DNA from: Aestuariispira ectoiniformans
Lineage (GTDB): Bacteria > Pseudomonadota > Alphaproteobacteria > UBA8366 > Aestuariispiraceae
Length of the DNA stretch: 64,000 bases
Direction: 5' to 3'
Assembly (NCBI RefSeq): GCF_025136295.1
Contig: NZ_CP062788.1
Location: 496,001-560,000 of the forward strand
In this document: in pieces, positions 59,835-64,000 of the stretch
Layout of the letters: each line of letters begins with the position of its first letter
Numbering within the stretch: position 1 is the first letter of the stretch
Notes under the pieces: model-generated
Database searches by the model: none
The model's input: the letters and a program-made list of their open reading frames with translations, nothing else
Told to the model about the DNA's origin: nothing
Position numbers and translations under genes: made by a program

Positions 59835-60584
59835 ATGATGCAGCCAAAAGATCGAATTCTCGTTGCGCTTGATACGCCCGATGTGGCCAAGGCGCAGCAT
59901 TTGTCGCGCCAGCTTCAGGGCCATGTCGGTGGCGTGAAGCTGGGTCTGGAATTCTTCAATGCCAATGGTCATGACGGCGTACGCGCGGTTACCCACGGCG
60001 ACGACGATGCCACGCCACGCGGCGCGGCCACGCCGAACCAGCCGCTGTTCCTGGACCTGAAATTCCACGATATCCCGAATACGGTCGCAGGCGCCATCCG
60101 CTCTGTCACGCCGCTCGCGCCCAAAATCGTCAATGTTCACGCCGGCGGCGGCCCGGCCATGATGAAAGCCGCCCTGCAGGCAGCGGAATTCGCCGCAGAG
60201 CCCCTCGGCATCACCCGCCCGATGGTGATCGCGGTCACCGTGCTGACCAGCATGGATGACGACGATCTCTCCGCCGTCGGCCAGCAGGGCCCGACGGAAG
60301 AACAGGTGGTGCGGCTGGCGAAACTGACGCAGGACTGCGGCTTGGACGGTGTGGTCTGTTCCGCCCGCGAGATTGCTGCAATCCGCAAGGCCTGCGGCCC
60401 GGATTTCAAGCTGATCGTGCCGGGCATCCGCCCGGAATGGGCTGACAAGGGCGACCAGAAACGCACCATGACCCCGCGTGAGGCAGTCGATGCCGGTGCG
60501 GATTATATCGTCATCGGACGCCCGATCACCCAGGCCAATGATCCGGTCGCCGCCGCCAAGGCAATTGCGGAAAGCCTGACCTGA
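59835..60584 (+). CDS. pyrF: Orotidine-5'-phosphate decarboxylase
   Basis: A 249-residue OMP decarboxylase, the last step of UMP synthesis. The start ILVALDTPDVAKAQHLS, the catalytic LDLKFHDIPNTVAGAI with its Lys, and the C-terminal phosphate-binding IVIGRPITQANDPVAAAKAI are clear. Two adjacent ATGs (59835 and 59838) are possible. Two hairpins with T runs follow. Confidence 0.95.
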   Translation: MMQPKDRILVALDTPDVAKAQHLSRQLQGHVGGVKLGLEFFNANGHDGVRAVTHGDDDATPRGAATPNQPLFLDLKFHDIPNTVAGAIRSVTPLAPKIVNVHAGGGPAMMKAALQAAEFAAEPLGITRPMVIAVTVLTSMDDDDLSAVGQQGPTEEQVVRLAKLTQDCGLDGVVCSAREIAAIRKACGPDFKLIVPGIRPEWADKGDQKRTMTPREAVDAGADYIVIGRPITQANDPVAAAKAIAESLT

Positions 60585-60622
60585 CCCACCGGAAAAGGAG
60601 ATTTATGCACAGAGGTTAAAAC

Positions 60623-60640
60623 GCCGAAAACCGGCTTTTT
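60623..60640 (+). terminator. Terminator after pyrF (first)
   Basis: GCCG-AAAAC-CGGC followed by TTTTT. Confidence 0.65.
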
Positions 60641-60646
60641 CCCTTC

Positions 60647-60673
60647 GGCTCCAGATACGGACCGGAGCCTTTT
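60647..60673 (+). terminator. Terminator after pyrF (second)
   Basis: GGCTCC and GGAGCC form a 6-bp stem around an 11-base loop, followed by TTTT. It lies 30 bases before the GNAT gene. Confidence 0.65.
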
Positions 60674-60702
60674 GTGTATGACCGACTTTTCCGGAGCAAT
60701 CC

Positions 60703-61149
60703 ATGACAAATGACTATGTAGTCCGCGCCTTTGATCCCGCCGATACAGACCGCCTGTTGGAAATCTGGCTGGCCGCCTCTAAAATCGGCCATCCCTTTCT
60801 GGGTGACGCCGTGCTGCGGGATCAGATGAAGCTGGTCCGCGATATATACCTGCCCCAGGCGGAAACCTGGGTCGCCTGCAAAACCCATAGGGCGATCGGC
60901 TTCATCGGTCTTCTGGATAATTTTATCGGGGGACTGTTCGTCGACCCATCGTTTCACGGTCATGGCATCGCCAAAACCCTGATCAACGCCGCCAGCAGCC
61001 GTTACCCATCACTGGACGTTGACGTCTATGAAGACAATCCTATTGCCCCCACCGTATACCAACGGCTGGGTTTTCGTGAAATCTCCAGGCGGCTGACAGA
61101 CGACGACGGGAGACCCCACCCGCTGATCCGGATGCGCCTGTCCCCTTGA
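60703..61149 (+). CDS. GNAT family acetyltransferase
   Basis: A 148-residue acetyltransferase. The acetyl-CoA motif is LFVDPSFHGHGIAKTLINAA and the C-terminal part is VDVYEDNPIAPTVYQRLGFR. The N-terminal DTDRLLEIWLAASKIGHPFL is of the YjaB/AttT-like kind. Convergent with the UspA gene. The substrate is unknown. Confidence 0.88.
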   Translation: MTNDYVVRAFDPADTDRLLEIWLAASKIGHPFLGDAVLRDQMKLVRDIYLPQAETWVACKTHRAIGFIGLLDNFIGGLFVDPSFHGHGIAKTLINAASSRYPSLDVDVYEDNPIAPTVYQRLGFREISRRLTDDDGRPHPLIRMRLSP

Positions 61150-61191
61150 ACGGGCATGGACCGGCCCGGCAGTCAAAGCGGTCGGGTCGGT

Positions 61192-61716
61192 CTATTTCAC
61201 CACAACAACCGTACAGGGCGCGGAATTGCTCACCTTGTGGGAGACGCTGCCCATGAGCAGGCCTTTCAGGTCACTCAGCCCCCGGCTGCCCATGATGATC
61301 ATGTCGGCCTTGTATTTCGCGGCATGCTCGACGATCTGCTCTGCCGGGTCGCCATTGGTGATTTCGTGATCGACCTTGGAAACGCCGTGTTCCTTCAGCA
61401 CGGTTTCCGCGTGGTTTGTAATGACACCGCCAATTTTTTCGTAGACCACGCCCATGGCTCCGCGATTTTCCGCCCGTCGCATATCCTCATAGACCGAGAT
61501 CGGCATGGTCACCAATGCGCCGCCGGGGCTTGAGATATCAACATCGGCCAGATGTTCGGATTCCGCCAGATGGCGCAACTGCGCCTCGTCGCGGTGCCCG
61601 TAAACATTCAACACATGAACCGCCGCGCCATATTTGGAGGCAATGTCCCCTGCCAGTTCCAACGCCTTGTCGGCATGTTTGGAACCGTCTGTGGGTACAA
61701 GGATTGATTTGATCAT
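61192..61716 (-). CDS. Universal stress protein UspA family
   Basis: A 174-residue ATP-binding UspA protein. It starts KSILVPTDGSKHADKALELA and ends with the nucleotide loop GSRGLSDLKGLLMGSVSHKV and CTVVVVK. The central extra loop (DISSPGGALVTMPISVYEDM) lengthens it relative to short Usp proteins. It is divergent from trpF. Confidence 0.9.
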   Translation of the reverse strand: MIKSILVPTDGSKHADKALELAGDIASKYGAAVHVLNVYGHRDEAQLRHLAESEHLADVDISSPGGALVTMPISVYEDMRRAENRGAMGVVYEKIGGVITNHAETVLKEHGVSKVDHEITNGDPAEQIVEHAAKYKADMIIMGSRGLSDLKGLLMGSVSHKVSNSAPCTVVVVK

Positions 61717-61931
61717 GAAAAGCCTCCTTTGCGCTGTCTGGTCAGATGCCGGATGCCATTCCGGTATTCATAGCAAGCTTATGATTTCACACCTGAGGCC
61801 TTCCGGGCATTAATCTACATCAACCTCCGTCCGTCCGCTTTCGCCGCAACACCCGCCACCCTGCAAGGAAGTGACTTGTCGAAGGGCTTCGGGATGCTTA
61901 CTTTAGCCGCGTTGACAAGTAGGAAGCTCGC

Positions 61932-62573
61932 ATGACGACAGCTGCGAAAATCTGTGGGATCACCACACCGGATGCGTTGGACGCGGCCGTGAAAGCCGGG
62001 GCCGCGCATGTGGGTTTTGTCTTTTTCCCGCCCAGCCCGCGCAGCATCACGACCGAAGAGGCCGCCATTCTGGCCGCGCGCCTGCCGGTGGACGTGAATG
62101 CCGTCGGTCTGTTTGTGGACCCGGATGATGGTCTGATCGACCGGGTGCTCGAGGCGGTTCCCCTCGACATTATCCAGTTGCATGGCAAGGAAAGCCCGGA
62201 ACGGGTCGCGGCAATCAAGGCGCGCACCGGACGGGCCGTGATGAAGGCGGTTCATATCCGCGAGGCTGAAGACCTGGAACAGGTCCCGGCCTATGAAGAG
62301 GTTTCCGACTGGATTCTGTTCGATGCAAAACCGCCAAAGGACGCAAAGCTGCCCGGCGGCAATGCGGTCGCCTTTGACTGGACCCTGCTTGAAAATCAAC
62401 GATGGCGTCGCCCCTGGATGTTGGCAGGCGGCCTCACCCCGGACAATGTCGTTACTGCCATAAGACTGACCGGCGCACCCTGCGTCGACACCTCGTCCGG
62501 CGTGGAAGACGCACCGGGGCAGAAAAGCCCCCATAAAATCCAGCTCTTCCTCGAAAAGGTAAAAAGCATCTGA
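61932..62573 (+). CDS. trpF: Phosphoribosylanthranilate isomerase
   Basis: A 213-residue TIM-barrel enzyme of tryptophan synthesis. The opening KICGITTPDALDAAVKAGAA holds the catalytic Cys region; HVGFVFFPPSPRSITTEEAA and VDTSSGVEDAPGQKS are diagnostic. A hairpin and a palindrome separate it from trpB. Confidence 0.95.
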   Translation: MTTAAKICGITTPDALDAAVKAGAAHVGFVFFPPSPRSITTEEAAILAARLPVDVNAVGLFVDPDDGLIDRVLEAVPLDIIQLHGKESPERVAAIKARTGRAVMKAVHIREAEDLEQVPAYEEVSDWILFDAKPPKDAKLPGGNAVAFDWTLLENQRWRRPWMLAGGLTPDNVVTAIRLTGAPCVDTSSGVEDAPGQKSPHKIQLFLEKVKSI

Positions 62574-62577
62574 CGCG

Positions 62578-62603
62578 GCTGGCGTCTGGACTTGGACGCC
62601 AGC
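62578..62603 (+). other. Hairpin between trpF and trpB
   Basis: GCTGGCGTC and GACGCCAGC pair perfectly over 9 bp around TGGACTTG. The following bases lack a T run, so it may attenuate or process rather than fully terminate. Confidence 0.45.
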
Positions 62604-62628
62604 CTGCATTAAACACGCGAACGAGTAG

Positions 62629-62644
62629 TGTATATCGCTATACA
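62629..62644 (+). promoter_or_regulatory. Palindrome upstream of trpB
   Basis: TGTATA and TATACA around TCGC, 44 bases before the trpB start. It could be an operator or overlap a promoter (TATAC-like). Confidence 0.4.
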
Positions 62645-62687
62645 TTAATAACGAATACTCTGCTCCGCGCCTGACAGGGGAAATGTG

Positions 62688-63899
62688 ATGAGCCAAGTAA
62701 ACAGCTATCGTACCGGCCCGGATGAAGGGGGTCATTTCGGTATCTTCGGCGGCCGCTTTGTGGCCGAAACCCTGATGCCGCTGATCCTGGATGTGGAAAA
62801 GGCCTATAACGACGCCAAGAACGATCCCGGCTTCGACCAGGAATTCCGCAGCTATCTGAAGCAATATGCCGGTCGCCCCAATCCGCTTTATTTCGCCGAA
62901 CGCCTGACCGAACATTTTGGCGGCGCGAAAGTCTATCTGAAGCGTGAAGAGCTGAACCACACCGGCAGCCACAAGATCAACAACGTGCTGGGCCAGATCC
63001 TGCTGGCGCGGCGCATGGGCAAGAAACGCATCATTGCCGAAACCGGCGCAGGACAGCACGGCGTGGCGGTTGCCACCGTCTGTGCGCTGTTCGACCTGCC
63101 CTGCAAGATCTACATGGGCAAGACCGATGTGGAACGCCAGGCCCCCAACGTCTTCCGTATGAAGCTGCTGGGTGCGGAGGTTGAAGCCGTCACCTCTGGG
63201 TCCATGACGCTCAAGGACGCGATGAACGAAGGCCTGCGCGACTGGGTCGCCAATGTGGAAGACACTTTCTACATCATCGGCACCGTCGCAGGCCCGCATC
63301 CCTATCCGGAAATGGTCCGCGATTTCCAATGCGTGATCGGCGACGAGACCAAGACGCAGATCATGGAGGCCGAAGGCCGTCTGCCGGATGTGGTCACCGC
63401 CTGCATTGGCGGCGGGTCCAACGCCATGGGCCTGTTCCATCCCTTCCTGGACGACAAATCGGTACGCATCATCGGGGTAGAGGCCGCTGGCAGCGGCATT
63501 GAAACCGGCGAACACGCCGCCTCGCTGACCGGCGGGCGTCCGGGCGTGCTGCACGGAAACCGCACCTATCTGCTGCAGGATGACGACGGCCAGATCACCG
63601 AGGCCCATTCCATTTCCGCCGGTCTCGACTATCCCGGCATCGGGCCCGAACATTCGTGGCTAAAGGATATCGGGCGGGCGGAATATGTCTCCGCCACCGA
63701 CGCAGAGGCCCTGGAAGCCTTCCAGCTTTGCTCCAAGAAAGAGGGCATTATTCCGGCCCTGGAATCCAGCCATGCACTGGCCTATGTCGCCAAGCTGGCG
63801 CCGAGCATGAAAAAAGACGACATCATCGTCGCCTGCCTGTCGGGTCGTGGTGACAAGGACGTCTCAACGGTTGCCGCACATCTGGGGGTGGAACTATGA
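62688..63899 (+). CDS. trpB: Tryptophan synthase beta chain
   Basis: A 403-residue PLP enzyme joining indole and serine. PLP Lys96 is in [29 protein letters not shown] is the phosphate site. ATG 62688 follows AGGGGA; the GTG one codon upstream is open too. Its stop overlaps trpA by ATGA. Confidence 0.97.
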   Translation: MSQVNSYRTGPDEGGHFGIFGGRFVAETLMPLILDVEKAYNDAKNDPGFDQEFRSYLKQYAGRPNPLYFAERLTEHFGGAKVYLKREELNHTGSHKINNVLGQILLARRMGKKRIIAETGAGQHGVAVATVCALFDLPCKIYMGKTDVERQAPNVFRMKLLGAEVEAVTSGSMTLKDAMNEGLRDWVANVEDTFYIIGTVAGPHPYPEMVRDFQCVIGDETKTQIMEAEGRLPDVVTACIGGGSNAMGLFHPFLDDKSVRIIGVEAAGSGIETGEHAASLTGGRPGVLHGNRTYLLQDDDGQITEAHSISAGLDYPGIGPEHSWLKDIGRAEYVSATDAEALEAFQLCSKKEGIIPALESSHALAYVAKLAPSMKKDDIIVACLSGRGDKDVSTVAAHLGVEL

Positions 63900-64000
63900 C
63901 CGCACAATCCTTCGCGCCCGACAGCGGCCGTATCAAAGCCCGTTTCGACGCCCTGAAAAAGGAAGGTCGTAGCGGTCTCGTGACCTTCATCACCGCCGGT
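63896..64000 (+). CDS. trpA: Tryptophan synthase alpha chain, N-terminal part only
   Basis: The first 35 residues are inside the window: an N-terminus followed by [20 protein letters not shown] and ITAG, the standard TrpA start. The ATG overlaps the trpB stop (ATGA), behind GGGGGTGG. The rest lies beyond the right edge. Confidence 0.9.
   Translation, partial: MTAQSFAPDSGRIKARFDALKKEGRSGLVTFITAG

Noticed and set aside
61815-63653. Minus-strand open frame of 612 codons
   Set aside because: Antisense to trpF and trpB; no motif.
1-64000. CRISPR array, tRNA, rRNA, insertion sequence or prophage
   Set aside because: No regularly spaced repeats, tRNA-like cloverleaf, rRNA segments, transposase or phage genes were seen on either strand.

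Overview
The window is a chromosomal segment of a GC-rich alphaproteobacterium, most like a Rhodospirillales-type or related aquatic lineage. The order is inferred from gene content, not proven. Supporting signs are the PTS regulatory set (HPr, EIIA-Man, RapZ, short HPr kinase), an FzlA-like cell-division protein, a CarD-family regulator, RpoH, a seven-iron type ferredoxin, a type III ornithine/lysine decarboxylase with a long leader, and several exosortase-sorted (PEP-CTERM-like) proteins. No rRNA, tRNA, CRISPR array, transposase, integrase or prophage was seen. Most of the window is core chromosome.

Layout. 1-3950: the start of ahcY, a SulP transporter, a PEP-CTERM protein and a VOC protein. 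3951-5556: an AT-rich one-gene islet with an AlbA_2 (Schlafen-type) protein behind a long imperfect palindrome. 5570-7646: HPr/EIIA/RapZ/HprK. 7826-11387: an AEC permease, a HAD phosphatase and a large MOSC-reductase-ferredoxin fusion. 11797-14577: a P450 and a PEP-mutase-family enzyme, divergent from an ArsR-like regulator. 14639-19784: a PEP-CTERM protein, ArfB, NAT, a hydrolase, an acetyltransferase and two tandem RhtB exporters. 19860-23717: a response regulator, infC starting at AUA, thrS, and a small repeat protein. 23823-28936: three regulator-plus-target units and a 59-residue PAPA-CTERM protein. 29043-38298: a solute-binding protein, glycosyltransferases, a hydrolase, a LysE exporter with its LysR, a PEP-CTERM protein, an epimerase, a TPR protein and a CgeB-like glycosyltransferase. 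38284-45887: the decarboxylase and its leader, a GDCCVxC protein, FzlA, a DUF938 methyltransferase, FdxA, CarD, a degenerate metallophosphoesterase and RpoH. 45871-52808: a nuclease-fold protein, a peptidase, a tautomerase, MeaB, and an unrecognised two-gene unit. 52954-64000: PhzF, an MDR/LysR pair, a PEP-CTERM protein, TypA, adenosine kinase, PyrF, a UspA protein and trpFBA.

How the genes relate. AhcY (left end) releases adenosine and a likely adenosine kinase (58661-59650) would re-use it. HPr, EIIA, HprK and RapZ form a regulatory phosphorelay with no sugar permease nearby. Many units are a regulator divergent from, or coupled to, a small enzyme or exporter, each with a visible palindrome. 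The strongest points for follow-up are the minimal exosortase substrate, the phosphoesterase stripped of its metal ligands, the two-gene unit at 50308-52808, the AlbA_2 islet and the duplicated-motif small protein. Coordinates, starts and stops were read from the sequence; family names rest on motif recognition without database searches.
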